From contig CALAGJ010000062.1 of NCBI GenBank assembly GCA_937892395.1, positions 1 to 47,286 on the forward strand: a stretch of 47,286 nt of DNA, in the 5' to 3' direction. The notes below the pieces were generated by a model. That model was not told the origin of the DNA. It saw only the letters and a program-made list of their open reading frames with translations, and did no database searches. Of this stretch, positions 15,649-24,303 are shown piece by piece. The position numbers were made by a program, and so were the translations under genes. This DNA is from an uncultured Parafilimonas sp. GTDB lineage: Bacteria; Bacteroidota; Bacteroidia; Chitinophagales; Chitinophagaceae. Each line of letters begins with the position of its first letter. Position 1 is the first letter of the stretch.

Positions 15649-17799
15649 TTAATTATTATCTTCTTGAGTATCTCTTGGTTTCTGTTCAGGCTTTGGCATT
15701 AATGCTTTTCGGCTCAATTTGTATTTGCCGGTTTTTTGATCTACCGCAAGTAATTTCACTTTAATCATATCGCCTTCAGCTAATACCCCATCGAGATTCT
15801 CTAATCGTTTCCAACTAACTTCACTGATATGGAGTAAACCTTCTTTCTTAGGTAAGAATTCTACAAATGCACCATAAGGTTGTATGGTTTTTACTTTTGC
15901 TTCATATACTTCGCCTACTTCTGGCACAGCCACAATACCTTGAATTTTTGCATAAGCCCTGTCTAACCCATCTTTTTCAGAAGAGAAAATGCTTACTTCA
16001 CCAAAGTTGCCTACCTCTTCTATTGTGATAGTTGTACCAGTTTCTTTTTGCATTTCCTGTATTACTTTACCGCCTGGTCCTATAACAGCTCCAATAAATT
16101 CTTTATCGATTTTAAATTTAACCATGCGTGGTGCATGTGGTTTTACATCATCACGAGGTTTCTCAATGGCAGCATACATAGATTCCAAAATATGCAACCT
16201 TCCATTGCGTGCCTGCTCTAATGCTTGACGCATTAAATCCATGCTAAGGCCATCAATTTTGATATCCATCTGTACACCACAAATGCCATCTCTTGTACCG
16301 GTTACTTTAAAATCCATATCACCCAAATGATCTTCGTCTCCAAGTATATCTGTGAGGATAGCATGTTTATTGTCAGTAGTACGGGTTATGAGACCCATGG
16401 CCACGCCACTCACATGTTTTTTCAATGGTACACCTGCATCCATCAGTGCAATAGAACCTGCACAAACTGTAGCCATTGAAGAAGATCCATTGCTTTCTAA
16501 AATATCGCTTACAACCCTTACAGTATAAGCATAATCTTCACCCGGCATCATTTGCTTTAGGCTGCGCAATGCCAAATTTCCATGACCTACTTCACGTCTG
16601 CTTTGGCCACGCATCATTTTTACTTCTCCTGTGGAGAATGGAGGAAAATTATAGTGTAGGAAAAACTTGCTGTACTTGCTTTCGGCAGCCGTTTCCTGAA
16701 GTAATTCATCTAAAGGAGTGCCAAAAGTTACTGATGTAAGGGACTGTGTTTCACCACGTGTAAATAGCGCAGAACCATGTGGCGTTGGTAGTACATCGGC
16801 TTCCATATTCAATGGACGAACCACATCATGAGAACGACCATCTAAGCGTACCTTATCATCTAGAATCATATCTCTTACTACGTAATATTGTAGTTCGCCA
16901 GTATAATAACCCACCAATGGTTTATCCTCATCCGGCAATTCACCAAGTGCTGCCACTACTTCTTCATTTAGTTTTGAAAAAGCATTAGAGCGTTCTTGCT
17001 TTGCTGTAGTTCCTCTGGCAATGGCCATCATTTTTTCTTTTGCAAGGGCAATGATTTTTTCATTGAGGGCTTCGTTACGATAGGGTTTTGTATAATCTCT
17101 TTTTGTTGTAATGCCCACTTTTTCCCTCAAAGCTTTTTGTGCTTCAATCTGCACTTGAATGGAAGTATGAGCAATCTCAAGTGCTTTTACAAGGTCAGCT
17201 TCACTACACTCTTTACTTTCACCTTCTACCATTACTAAGTTTTTCTCAGTAGCAGCAATCATAAAATCCATATCTACAGATTTCATTTGCTCTGGTGAAG
17301 GGTTTATAACAAATTCTCCTGCAACTCTTCCTATTCTTACTTCCGAAATAATTTCTTTGATAGGAATATCAGACACAGCTAATGCTGCACTGGCAGCAAG
17401 ACATGCTAATGAATCCGGCAAAACATTTTTATCGCTGGATACTAAACTGAGCAAAACTTGTACATCGCAGAAGTAATCTTCTGGAAATAATGGGCGAAGT
17501 GCTCTATCTATCAATCTTGATGTAAGAATTTCGTAATCGTTAAGGCGTGCTTCTCTTTTAAAGAATGACCCGGGTATGCGACCAGCTGATGCAAATTTCT
17601 CTTGATAATCTACAGATAGAGGAAAAAATGATTGACCGGCTTTTGGTTCTTTGCCAGCACAAACTGTGGCCAAAAGAATACAATTGCCTTGGCGTACGGT
17701 AACAGCGCCATCAGCTTGTCTGGCTAATCGACCAGTTTCTATAATTACTTCCTGACCGGAAGGAAGGTTAAATGATACCTGCGTAGGTTGTGATAACAT
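15649..17799 (-). CDS. pnp: Polyribonucleotide nucleotidyltransferase (PNPase)
   Basis: PNPase is a trimeric phosphorolytic 3'-5' exoribonuclease of mRNA turnover. The 716-residue protein has two RNase PH-like cores, visible at FKREARLNDYEILTSRLIDR and FPPFSTGEVKMMRGQSRREV, the second carrying the catalytic core (MGLITRTTDNKHAILTDILG and DEDHLGDMDFKVTGTRDGI, with its aspartates). A KH domain with the GxxG loop GPGG and an S1 domain (GEVYEAKVKTIQPYGAFVEF) close the chain. I start at ATG 17799, since a GTG 18 codons upstream adds residues unlike the family. It follows rpsO, the classic rpsO-pnp pair, with a terminator-like hairpin between. Confidence 0.97.
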   Translation of the reverse strand: MLSQPTQVSFNLPSGQEVIIETGRLARQADGAVTVRQGNCILLATVCAGKEPKAGQSFFPLSVDYQEKFASAGRIPGSFFKREARLNDYEILTSRLIDRALRPLFPEDYFCDVQVLLSLVSSDKNVLPDSLACLAASAALAVSDIPIKEIISEVRIGRVAGEFVINPSPEQMKSVDMDFMIAATEKNLVMVEGESKECSEADLVKALEIAHTSIQVQIEAQKALREKVGITTKRDYTKPYRNEALNEKIIALAKEKMMAIARGTTAKQERSNAFSKLNEEVVAALGELPDEDKPLVGYYTGELQYYVVRDMILDDKVRLDGRSHDVVRPLNMEADVLPTPHGSALFTRGETQSLTSVTFGTPLDELLQETAAESKYSKFFLHYNFPPFSTGEVKMMRGQSRREVGHGNLALRSLKQMMPGEDYAYTVRVVSDILESNGSSSMATVCAGSIALMDAGVPLKKHVSGVAMGLITRTTDNKHAILTDILGDEDHLGDMDFKVTGTRDGICGVQMDIKIDGLSMDLMRQALEQARNGRLHILESMYAAIEKPRDDVKPHAPRMVKFKIDKEFIGAVIGPGGKVIQEMQKETGTTITIEEVGNFGEVSIFSSEKDGLDRAYAKIQGIVAVPEVGEVYEAKVKTIQPYGAFVEFLPKKEGLLHISEVSWKRLENLDGVLAEGDMIKVKLLAVDQKTGKYKLSRKALMPKPEQKPRDTQEDNN

Positions 17800-17917
17800 A
17801 AAATTGATAATTTGATTTGAATCCTGACAGGTGCATATCTGTTTTGCAGACACCGGAAAATGTGATAGTAAAACCGGGAATTTCTAAAATTGGAACAGCA
17901 ACCGTGAGAACATTATT

Positions 17918-17961
17918 AAAAAAAATTTTCCCAACCGCAAATAAAATGACAGTTGGGAAAA
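17918..17961 (-). terminator. Hairpin terminator or attenuator between rpsO and pnp
   Basis: A perfect ten-pair stem TTTTCCCAAC/GTTGGGAAAA (17926-17935 and 17952-17961) is followed on the minus strand by eight T residues (17925-17918). It lies 22 bases after rpsO and about 120 before the pnp start. In E. coli a terminator sits at the same place and allows partial read-through into pnp; read-through here is an inference. Confidence 0.8.
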
Positions 17962-17983
17962 CAAAATTTATTCATTTGTATAA

Positions 17984-18256
17984 CTATTTCCTGATACCCA
18001 GTGCAGCAATAAGAGACCTATAAGATTGTAGGTTATGCTTGCTTAAATAGTTGAGTAAGCGTTTACGTTGGCCTACCATTTTGATTAAACCTGTGCGTGT
18101 GGAATGATCTTTTTTGTTAGCCTGCAAGTGTGATGAAATAGCTGAAATACGTGTAGTAAGTTGTGCTATTTGACCTTCAATAGAGCCTGTGTTTGTGGCA
18201 CTTCCACCATGTGTGGCAAAAATTGTTTCTCTTCCTTCTTTAGTTAAATAAGGCAT
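17984..18256 (-). CDS. rpsO: 30S ribosomal protein S15
   Basis: S15 binds the central domain of 16S rRNA early in 30S assembly. The 90-residue protein is full length. It has the expected signatures NTGSIEGQIAQLTTRI, LQANKKDHSTRTGLIKMVGQ and RKRLLNYL. The gene heads the rpsO-pnp pair. A -7 box lies 44 bases upstream of the ATG, and the leader contains GGAGGAG about 25 bases before the start, too far for a normal Shine-Dalgarno role. Leader-based autoregulation by S15 is known in other bacteria; whether this leader does it is not shown. Confidence 0.97.
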   Translation of the reverse strand: MPYLTKEGRETIFATHGGSATNTGSIEGQIAQLTTRISAISSHLQANKKDHSTRTGLIKMVGQRKRLLNYLSKHNLQSYRSLIAALGIRK

Positions 18257-18300
18257 TTGATATTATTTTCTTCTTTTAATTCTCCTCCAATCGAGGGCCG

Positions 18301-18308
18301 CAAAAGTA
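18301..18308 (-). promoter_or_regulatory. -7 element of rpsO
   Basis: TACTTTTG on the minus strand, predicting a leader of about 40 bases before rpsO. Confidence 0.65.
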
Positions 18309-18432
18309 AGGGAGTTTTACAGATAAACTGCATGTAAGCAGAAAATTGTTTTGGAACGGCTGATTCCTTCTTGTTTATATGAAGCATCAGTTGCATTGCA
18401 TCTGATCGGTATGTAGGTCAATTTTGTATGTA

Positions 18433-18457
18433 AAAGTGCGGACATTGTCCGCACTTT
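18433..18457 (-). terminator. Hairpin after the Hsp20 gene
   Basis: A perfect eleven-pair stem AAAGTGCGGAC/GTCCGCACTTT with a three-base loop begins ten bases after the Hsp20 stop. The T tract is short on the minus strand, but the stem is very strong. Confidence 0.75.
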
Positions 18458-18467
18458 ATTCGTTTTT

Positions 18468-18866
18468 TTACTGAATAACTATATCTGTTTTCTTTTGAAC
18501 CGAATCCTCCAAAACGGGTAGGCTTATATGCAGTACACCATCCACATATTTTGCAGATATTGCTTCTGAACGTATTGTATTGTCTAAGACAAAGCTGCGT
18601 TCAAATCCACCACGACTGTATTCCCTGCGCACCCAGTCAGGTCGGGGAAAGCCTTCTGGTGGGGTGTAAGAAACAACCAATTCTTTACCTTTTACTTCTA
18701 ATTTGAAATGTTCCTTTACTCTACCAGGTGCAAATACTAACATTTCATAACTGTTTTCCGTTTTGTAAATATTTACGGATGCACGTTGTGCGCTGCGTGC
18801 TAGCCATGCCTTTGCGGCATTGCCTTGCGATTTGCCTTTTGTGGCCCATGACTCATTGTAGTACAT
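18468..18866 (-). CDS. Small heat-shock protein, Hsp20/alpha-crystallin family
   Basis: A cytosolic ATP-independent holdase that would bind unfolding proteins under stress. From the ATG at 18866 it has 132 residues. The alpha-crystallin domain runs from about residue 38 (VNIYKTENSYEMLVFAPGRV) through LEVKGKELVVSY to the hallmark KYVDGVLHISLP, and the tail ends with DIVIQ, which may act as the I-x-I/V anchor. An in-frame ATG 31 codons upstream would add a basic, poorly conserved extension; I prefer the shorter form, which begins like family members. It stands alone. No CIRCE element is visible. Confidence 0.85.
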   Translation of the reverse strand: MYYNESWATKGKSQGNAAKAWLARSAQRASVNIYKTENSYEMLVFAPGRVKEHFKLEVKGKELVVSYTPPEGFPRPDWVRREYSRGGFERSFVLDNTIRSEAISAKYVDGVLHISLPVLEDSVQKKTDIVIQ

Positions 18867-19282
18867 GTTTTCTTTTTTAATTGTAAATAATAGCATTTGT
18901 TGTAATGCTGATTTGATTTGCTGAAAACCATTTTTCCGGATAAAATGATTGCCAGCCATGTACTATAACCGAAAAATGAACCACCTTGCATTTGTATTCA
19001 ATTTGGCATGTATAGGAAGCATGAAAAGGACTTTTGGGCAGAAATATTTTTTTTGCAGGTCATTTTTGCTGATAACAAAAGATCGCTACAGACACTCGTG
19101 TAAAAAAAGTTTTACAATTCTATAAATAAGTACAAACAAATCATGGGATAACAATATGTACGATTAATAAGTTATTGTCTTACTAATGTTAGAAAAATGT
19201 AGTCTTTTTTAAATATACAGAATAGCATCAAGGATGATATCTGATTGTTGTTTTGATTCTTACTAAAATATTTGAATATTGG
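18867..19282. other. Intergenic region upstream of the Hsp20 gene
   Basis: About 415 bases with no supportable gene. It must contain the Hsp20 promoter. The only structure noted is a short hairpin TGTAAAA/TTTTACA near 19099-19116, with no gene to serve. Confidence 0.55.
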
Positions 19283-20476
19283 TTACTCCAATATTTTTTC
19301 AATTATTTCACCTGTTTTTTTATTTTTTAAAATCAGTTTTTTAGCACCATAATGTGTTAGTTCTTCTTTTACTAAAAAAAAGTCTTGATCGTAAGATATG
19401 TGAGATGATTTCTGATTTGCTTCCGACTGCCCTCGCCATTCCTTCAATATTATTGGTTCCCATTTTTTTGAATCTACACTTTGATATGCTGCATCAATAA
19501 TTGCATTTATAATATATCCATCATAAAAATTTTCAGCAGGATTTGTACCGGTATCATAAGCATTAAACATATCCATAAACATGTGATTATAACCTAACTC
19601 ATTGAGCTCATCTCCAACAGGGAAAAGCCAACCACTATTCGTTTCTGCTTTTTCAGCAACATACTTATCTTCTTTGCTACTTGTAAAAATATCCATACCT
19701 GTTCGGAGAAATCCATTGATGAAAATGGTACCCTCGCTGCCCATTATTTCATCCCTAAGATCTAATCCACCTCTAAAAGTCCAACTGGCTTCAAATTGGC
19801 CTATAGCCCCATTTTCATATTTTACCAAACCAATGGCATGGTCTTCTGCATCAATAGGTTTTACCTGTGTATCGGCCCAGCACATTACTTCCACTGGTCT
19901 AATATTTTTTCCGATATATCCCCTACTGATTTCAATACAATGACAGGCCAAATCAAGCATACAACCACCACCTGCTTTTTCTTTATCCCAAAACCAATTG
20001 CTGTGTGGGCCGGGATGTGCTTCCCTGCTTTTTGCCCAAATAATTTTTCCTAACGCACCAGATGATATGGTGGACTTTGCTTTTAAAAACTTTGGCGTAT
20101 AAACTAAGTCTTCAAGGTAGCCATTGAATATACCTGCCGCTTCCACCTCATGTAACATACGCAATGCTTCTGCACCATTTCTGCCAAGTGGCTTTGTGGT
20201 GATGACTGCTTTTTTATATTTGCAACATAGCATTACTGCAGCTTCATGGAGATAGTTTGGGAGTGCTATACAAACCATATCCACATCGGGATGTGCAATG
20301 CTTTCTTCCATTGATGTAGTAGTATGCGGTACATTATATTGAGCAGCAAATTTTTGGGCATTTTCTATACTATTAGAGCAGATGCTCACAATCTTGTCCT
20401 TGTTTCTATATCCCTGAATGCTATCTGCATAAAAGCGTCCAATAAATCCGGAACCTAACATGGCAATGCGAATCAT
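19283..20476 (-). CDS. Gfo/Idh/MocA-family NAD(P)-dependent oxidoreductase
   Basis: A 397-residue cytosolic sugar or sugar-acid dehydrogenase-like protein. The Rossmann motif IAMLGSGFIGRFYADSI opens the chain. The family motif after the fifth strand is TTKPLGRN, where most members have EKP; the lysine and proline are kept, the glutamate is threonine. GGGCMLDLACHCIEI supplies the usual catalytic-histidine region, and the C-terminal beta-sheet domain is complete. There is no Tat or Sec signal, unlike many Bacteroidota relatives. Neighbours (Hsp20, kdsA) give no pathway. Substrate unknown. Confidence 0.85.
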   Translation of the reverse strand: MIRIAMLGSGFIGRFYADSIQGYRNKDKIVSICSNSIENAQKFAAQYNVPHTTTSMEESIAHPDVDMVCIALPNYLHEAAVMLCCKYKKAVITTKPLGRNGAEALRMLHEVEAAGIFNGYLEDLVYTPKFLKAKSTISSGALGKIIWAKSREAHPGPHSNWFWDKEKAGGGCMLDLACHCIEISRGYIGKNIRPVEVMCWADTQVKPIDAEDHAIGLVKYENGAIGQFEASWTFRGGLDLRDEIMGSEGTIFINGFLRTGMDIFTSSKEDKYVAEKAETNSGWLFPVGDELNELGYNHMFMDMFNAYDTGTNPAENFYDGYIINAIIDAAYQSVDSKKWEPIILKEWRGQSEANQKSSHISYDQDFFLVKEELTHYGAKKLILKNKKTGEIIEKILE

Positions 20477-20673
20477 AACTATTTTTTAGAAGTCCAATAT
20501 TAGAGCGTTTTTGTGAAAATGTTGGATTATTTGAAATATGTTCTTTTTCACATAAAAAAATTGGTGCAAACACAATAATGATACTAATGAAATGAATCAA
20601 ATTTTAGTCATTGCCCGTAGGGCATAATAATGTTCTAAAAATTCCAAATGCCACAATGAAATGTATGACACAT

Positions 20674-20681
20674 TATTTTTG
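20674..20681 (+). promoter_or_regulatory. -7 element four bases before the kdsA ATG
   Basis: TATTTTTG ends at 20681 and the ATG starts at 20686. With the usual distance to the transcription start, the mRNA would be leaderless. No -33 TTTG is seen 19 bases upstream. Confidence 0.55.
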
Positions 20682-20685
20682 CTGC

Positions 20686-21513
20686 ATGAATAAATTTCTG
20701 GAAGATATTTTTAAAGGCCAAACTTATGATCCTTCAAGCTTCTTTTTGATAGCAGGTCCATGTGTGGTTGAAGATGAAAAAATTGTGGCTGAAATAGGAG
20801 CACATGTACAATCAATTTGTGAGAGACTGGCTATTCCATACATCCTTAAAGCGTCATACAGAAAAGCAAACCGTACAAGTGCTCATTCCTTTACAGGCTT
20901 GGGGGATGAAAAAGCATTGGCTATACTAAAAGCAGCTGGTGAAAAATTAAAACTTCCTGTAACTACGGATATACATAGTGCGGCTGAGGCAGCTGTGGCT
21001 GCGCAATATGTAGATGTGCTTCAGATACCTGCATTCTTATGTAGACAAACAGATTTGCTGCAAGCAGCAGCTGCAACGGGCAAAATTGTGAATGTAAAAA
21101 AAGGACAATTTTTAAGCGGTCCTTCCATGAAATTTGCAGTTGAAAAAATAGTTGAAACTGGCAATGAAAAAGTAATGCTGACAGACCGTGGCAATACATT
21201 TGGTTATCAGGATATGGTGGTAGATTATAGAAACATTACTTGGATGAAAGCAACTGGTGTGCCTGTAATAATGGATTGCACCCATAGCTTGCAACAACCC
21301 AATCAAACATCTGGCGTAACGGGGGGCAATCCTGCTTTAATATCTACTATTGCCAGAGCAGCTATTGCTACCGGAGCGGATGGTATTTTTATAGAAACTC
21401 ATCCGCAACCCGCCAAAGCACTGAGTGATGGAGCCAATATGCTTCCTTTGGATAAATTGGAAATTCTGCTTACACAATTGGTGGCATTGAGAAAGACTGT
21501 GGCTGACTGGTAG
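20686..21513 (+). CDS. kdsA: 3-deoxy-8-phosphooctulonate (KDO-8-P) synthase, metal-dependent type
   Basis: KdsA condenses phosphoenolpyruvate with arabinose-5-phosphate to make KDO-8-P for lipopolysaccharide, in the cytosol. From ATG 20686 the protein has 275 residues and a TIM-barrel layout. Diagnostic stretches are FLIAGPCVVEDE, LKASYRKANRTSAHSFTGLG and SDGANMLPLDKLE. The four metal ligands of the metallo-class are all present: Cys26 (AGPC), His200 (DCTHS), Glu237 (IFIETHP) and Asp248 (ALSDGA); metal-free enzymes have Asn at the first position. Upstream in-frame starts (TTG 20611, ATG 20656) exist, but the -7 box lies between them and the chosen ATG. No other KDO gene is next to it. Confidence 0.92.
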   Translation: MNKFLEDIFKGQTYDPSSFFLIAGPCVVEDEKIVAEIGAHVQSICERLAIPYILKASYRKANRTSAHSFTGLGDEKALAILKAAGEKLKLPVTTDIHSAAEAAVAAQYVDVLQIPAFLCRQTDLLQAAAATGKIVNVKKGQFLSGPSMKFAVEKIVETGNEKVMLTDRGNTFGYQDMVVDYRNITWMKATGVPVIMDCTHSLQQPNQTSGVTGGNPALISTIARAAIATGADGIFIETHPQPAKALSDGANMLPLDKLEILLTQLVALRKTVADW

Positions 21514-21631
21514 GAGTGTGTAAATGAATGGGGATGCATTTATAAAACCAGTGTATGTGTAATGCATCAAATTGCGATTTTTTTAATTGATTTATCTATA
21601 AATATATTATCCAAATAAGATTTTTTAAAAT

Positions 21632-21639
21632 TAAATTTG
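21632..21639 (+). promoter_or_regulatory. -7 element of upp
   Basis: TAAATTTG matches TAnnTTTG and ends 23 bases before the chosen upp ATG. Confidence 0.55.
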
Positions 21640-21662
21640 CTTTCTAAAAATAATTGAAAACA

Positions 21663-22316
21663 ATGCTAATAAATCTTAGTGAGCAGCATAGCTTAGTGAG
21701 CAATTGGATAAGCGAGTTGAGGCATACGGGCATCCAAACAGACCGTATGCGTTTCCGAAGAAACTTAGAAAGAATAGGTGAGGTGGCTGCTTATGAAATC
21801 AGTAAAACATTGGATTGGAAGGAGCAGGACATACAAACGCCATTGGGTATTCATAGCAGCAAGATATTAGTTAGTCAACCTATATTGGCTACTATTTTAA
21901 GAGCTGGCATACCATTGCATCAAGGGATGCTTAATTATTTTGATCAAGCAGATAATGGTTTTATTTCTGCCTATAGAAAGCATCATAGAGATGGGAGCTT
22001 TGAAATAAAGTTAGAGTATATCAGTTGCCCTTCGGTTGCTAATCGCACCCTTATTCTCTGTGACCCTATGATTGCAACAGGTGCAAGCTTAGTAACCACC
22101 ATTGAATCCCTAAAAAATTTAGGCACCCCAACTCAAATACATGTGGTATGTGCAATTGCTTGTCCTGAGGGCATTGAGTATATCATTAGAGAATGTGGTG
22201 ATGATATTCATTTTTGGTGTGGAGATATTGATGAAGAACTTACTGCAAAGGGTTATATAGTACCCGGTTTGGGCGATGCAGGCGATTTGGCATTTGGTAC
22301 TAAGAAGCAAAACTAA
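21663..22316 (+). CDS. upp: Uracil phosphoribosyltransferase
   Basis: Upp salvages uracil to UMP using PRPP in the cytosol. The 217-residue protein carries the PRPP-binding loop as LILCDPMIATGASL (most Upp proteins read DPMLATGGS), the flexible loop near ATILRAGIPLHQGML, and the uracil-recognition C-terminus GYIVPGLGDAGDLAFGT. ATG 21663 is preferred over a TTG three codons earlier. The gene is in the same direction as the PorP/SprF gene, 64 bases upstream of it, but the two functions are unrelated. Confidence 0.95.
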   Translation: MLINLSEQHSLVSNWISELRHTGIQTDRMRFRRNLERIGEVAAYEISKTLDWKEQDIQTPLGIHSSKILVSQPILATILRAGIPLHQGMLNYFDQADNGFISAYRKHHRDGSFEIKLEYISCPSVANRTLILCDPMIATGASLVTTIESLKNLGTPTQIHVVCAIACPEGIEYIIRECGDDIHFWCGDIDEELTAKGYIVPGLGDAGDLAFGTKKQN

Positions 22317-22380
22317 TTTATCCTTATATTGCATCGTTTTAACAGAAATTATTGTCACTATATCTATAAAAGCCCCCCGT

Positions 22381-23397
22381 ATGATAAAGCGCTTTAAGTT
22401 GTTTTTTTTTGGAATTTTTATATGTCAAATCACATTTGCACAGGATCCACATTTTTCCCAATTCTTTTCATCACCCATGACGCTAAATCCTGCAATGACA
22501 GGGAAGTTTAATGGAGACTTTAGGGCAGCAGCAAATTATCGTAATCAATGGCCAACTATTAATAGGGCATTTCAAACTGCTACTGCTTCTGTTGATTTTC
22601 AAATTTTTAAAAATACTCTTCCAGAAAATGATCTGGCTGGTTTGGGCTTAATGGCTTATACCGATAAAAGTGCTGCGGGAGCTGTAAATTTTAGCTACTT
22701 TTCTTTATCCGCAGCTTATCATAAAGGTTTGGATGAAGATGGATTTAAACAATTAAGTTTTGGTGCACAGGGTACTTATTCGAATATGCTCATTAATACT
22801 GATGAACTAAAGTTTGAAGATCAGCTTACACCATTTGGGTTTACGAATACAACTAGTGAAATTTTTGTAAATCAAGGTACGCCATTAAAAGCAAACTATT
22901 TTGATTTGAATGCAGGATTATTATTTACCTCAAGTGCTACCGAAAGAGACAATATTTATGCCGGAGTAAGTCTTTATCATATCAATAGACCTCAGCAAAA
23001 TTTGACAGGAGTTGGTTATAATTTGAATGCACGTGCTACTTTTCATGCTGGAGGATTTTTGCCAGTTTCTTCAAATGGCACACTTCACCTCAATGCATTG
23101 TATAGTACACAAGGCGGTGCAAACGAAACATTACTGGGTGGTGCTTTTCAAATGGGTGTTGGAGATACTCAGATTGAGACACCTACTAGTATATATGCTG
23201 GTGGATGGTATCGTCTTGGTGATGCTGTTATACCTTTTGTGGGCCTCGAATTTTCTGATTTAAGAATTGGCTTTTCTTATGATATAAATGTATCTGATTT
23301 GCGTACTGCCAGTCAGAGCAGAGGGGGGTTGGAGCTTTCATTGGTTTATACTCATAACTCTATTGGAGGAAAAGGAATACCGTGTCCGAAATTTTAA
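22381..23397 (+). CDS. PorP/SprF-family type IX secretion-associated membrane protein
   Basis: A 338-residue outer-membrane beta-barrel protein. The signal peptide (LFFFGIFICQITFAQ, cleavage after AQ) is followed by the family start DPHFSQFFSSPMTLNPAMTG and RAAANYRNQWPTI, which is diagnostic of PorP/SprF. The rest alternates hydrophobic strands. Family members help type IX secretion or cell-surface attachment of gliding adhesins; many genomes carry several orphan copies without an adhesin gene next door, as here. The chosen ATG 22381 starts the signal peptide; an earlier in-frame start would overlap upp. The last residues KGIPCPKF are also typical. Confidence 0.88.
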   Translation: MIKRFKLFFFGIFICQITFAQDPHFSQFFSSPMTLNPAMTGKFNGDFRAAANYRNQWPTINRAFQTATASVDFQIFKNTLPENDLAGLGLMAYTDKSAAGAVNFSYFSLSAAYHKGLDEDGFKQLSFGAQGTYSNMLINTDELKFEDQLTPFGFTNTTSEIFVNQGTPLKANYFDLNAGLLFTSSATERDNIYAGVSLYHINRPQQNLTGVGYNLNARATFHAGGFLPVSSNGTLHLNALYSTQGGANETLLGGAFQMGVGDTQIETPTSIYAGGWYRLGDAVIPFVGLEFSDLRIGFSYDINVSDLRTASQSRGGLELSLVYTHNSIGGKGIPCPKF

Positions 23398-23597
23398 TGC
23401 CCATGTTGGATTTGGTGAAAATTGTTTCTTTCACTTTTCAATGTATTTATCCGCTTATTTATTATTAATTTCTCATTAAAACGCCTTACCTGCTATATCT
23501 TTTTTATGTTTACAATAACATTTTGGAATCCCAGCTTTTATCATTCCTTACATATTTTGAATTTTAAATTCAGTTTTTTATTATAAATACAATTTGT

Positions 23598-23771
23598 ATG
23601 CAAAATTGGACATCCGGCGGTATTGGTATTGGAAGTGTTTTAGCAATAGTACTTTCCTGGCAAAGAAATCAATCTGTTATATGGGCCATCCTACATGCTT
23701 TTTTAGGATGGATTTATGTATTTTATTTTCTACTTACTCGAAACAGGTCTTCTCAAACAAATCGTAGATAA
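23598..23771 (+). CDS. Small membrane protein, 57 residues
   Basis: A short gene below common length cut-offs. The protein starts MQNWTSGGIGIGSVLAIVLS and has two hydrophobic segments: about residues 8-20 and 27-47 (IWAILHAFLGWIYVFYFLL), separated by WQRNQSV, and a basic tail TRNRSSQTNRR. The glycine-rich start, the tryptophans and the polar turn look like a real two-span hairpin. I recall similar short proteins as unnamed genes in related Bacteroidota, but cannot give a family. It lies 200 bases after the PorP/SprF gene in the same direction. Function unknown. Confidence 0.65.
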   Translation: MQNWTSGGIGIGSVLAIVLSWQRNQSVIWAILHAFLGWIYVFYFLLTRNRSSQTNRR

Positions 23772-23937
23772 TAATCCATTTTAAAATATTTCAAAGCATA
23801 GTTTTTTGTTTGATTGTAATGTAGAGTTGTTGTAATTTCTTGTAGCAACAAGATTTATATAATCTAAAAAATTGTTACTATTTTCTTCATATAGGCCGGA
23901 TTATCTGATAGAAAACTATTATAGAATCCATTATAAA

Positions 23938-24297
23938 TTAATCTTCTACAGCTTCGCCGAAAGTGATCAAGTTATAGTCAGGATCTAATATGGAAAACTC
24001 TTTTATACCCCAAGGTTTCATACTTAAATGCCCTGATGGATGAATGGCAATATTTTGTTTTATCACAAATGCATACCAAGATTCAATATCGTTGGTACGG
24101 ATATATGCTTGACCATAGTTTTCTTTTGGATTGAGTGATTTATGTTCAAAAAAATGTATTTGTACTGCATTTTTTTGAATCATGAGGTAGAATGCATAAT
24201 CTGGATTGCCCCATTCTGCAAAGCCTAATTGGATATAAAACGCTAAAGTTGCTTTTTTACTTCTCATAGGAAGTTTGGGATGGACGTTCGTAAGCAT
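23938..24297 (-). CDS. VOC-family protein, bleomycin-resistance/glyoxalase-like
   Basis: A 119-residue cytosolic protein of the vicinal-oxygen-chelate fold. It opens LPMRSKKATLAFYIQLGF, the first beta-alpha unit of the family, and ends EFSILDPDYNLITFGE, the standard last strand. HFFEHKSLNPKENYGQAYIR in the middle resembles antibiotic-binding (ShBle-type) members that sequester drugs, more than metal-dependent glyoxalases. Six bases separate it from the end of the LytTR regulator gene, so it is the last gene of the five-gene operon. Whether it binds a drug is inferred from the family and from the ABC transporter in the same operon. Confidence 0.8.
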   Translation of the reverse strand: MLTNVHPKLPMRSKKATLAFYIQLGFAEWGNPDYAFYLMIQKNAVQIHFFEHKSLNPKENYGQAYIRTNDIESWYAFVIKQNIAIHPSGHLSMKPWGIKEFSILDPDYNLITFGEAVED

Positions 24298-24303
24298 ATA
24301 TTT

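Noticed and set aside
17800..17853. GTG start giving an 18-residue longer PNPase
   Set aside because: The added residues are unlike PNPase N-termini, while ATG 17799 opens directly into the conserved first strand.
19099..19116. Hairpin TGTAAAA/TTTTACA in the gap between the Gfo/Idh/MocA and Hsp20 genes
   Set aside because: It is made only of weak pairs, has no T run and serves no visible gene.
21533..21584. Inverted repeat GATGCATT/AATGCATC after kdsA, with a T run further on
   Set aside because: The loop is about 20 bases and the T run starts ten bases after the stem, so it is not a convincing terminator.
22276..22380. N-terminal extension of the PorP/SprF protein overlapping upp
   Set aside because: The true signal peptide starts at ATG 22381, and the extension overlaps the end of upp in another frame.
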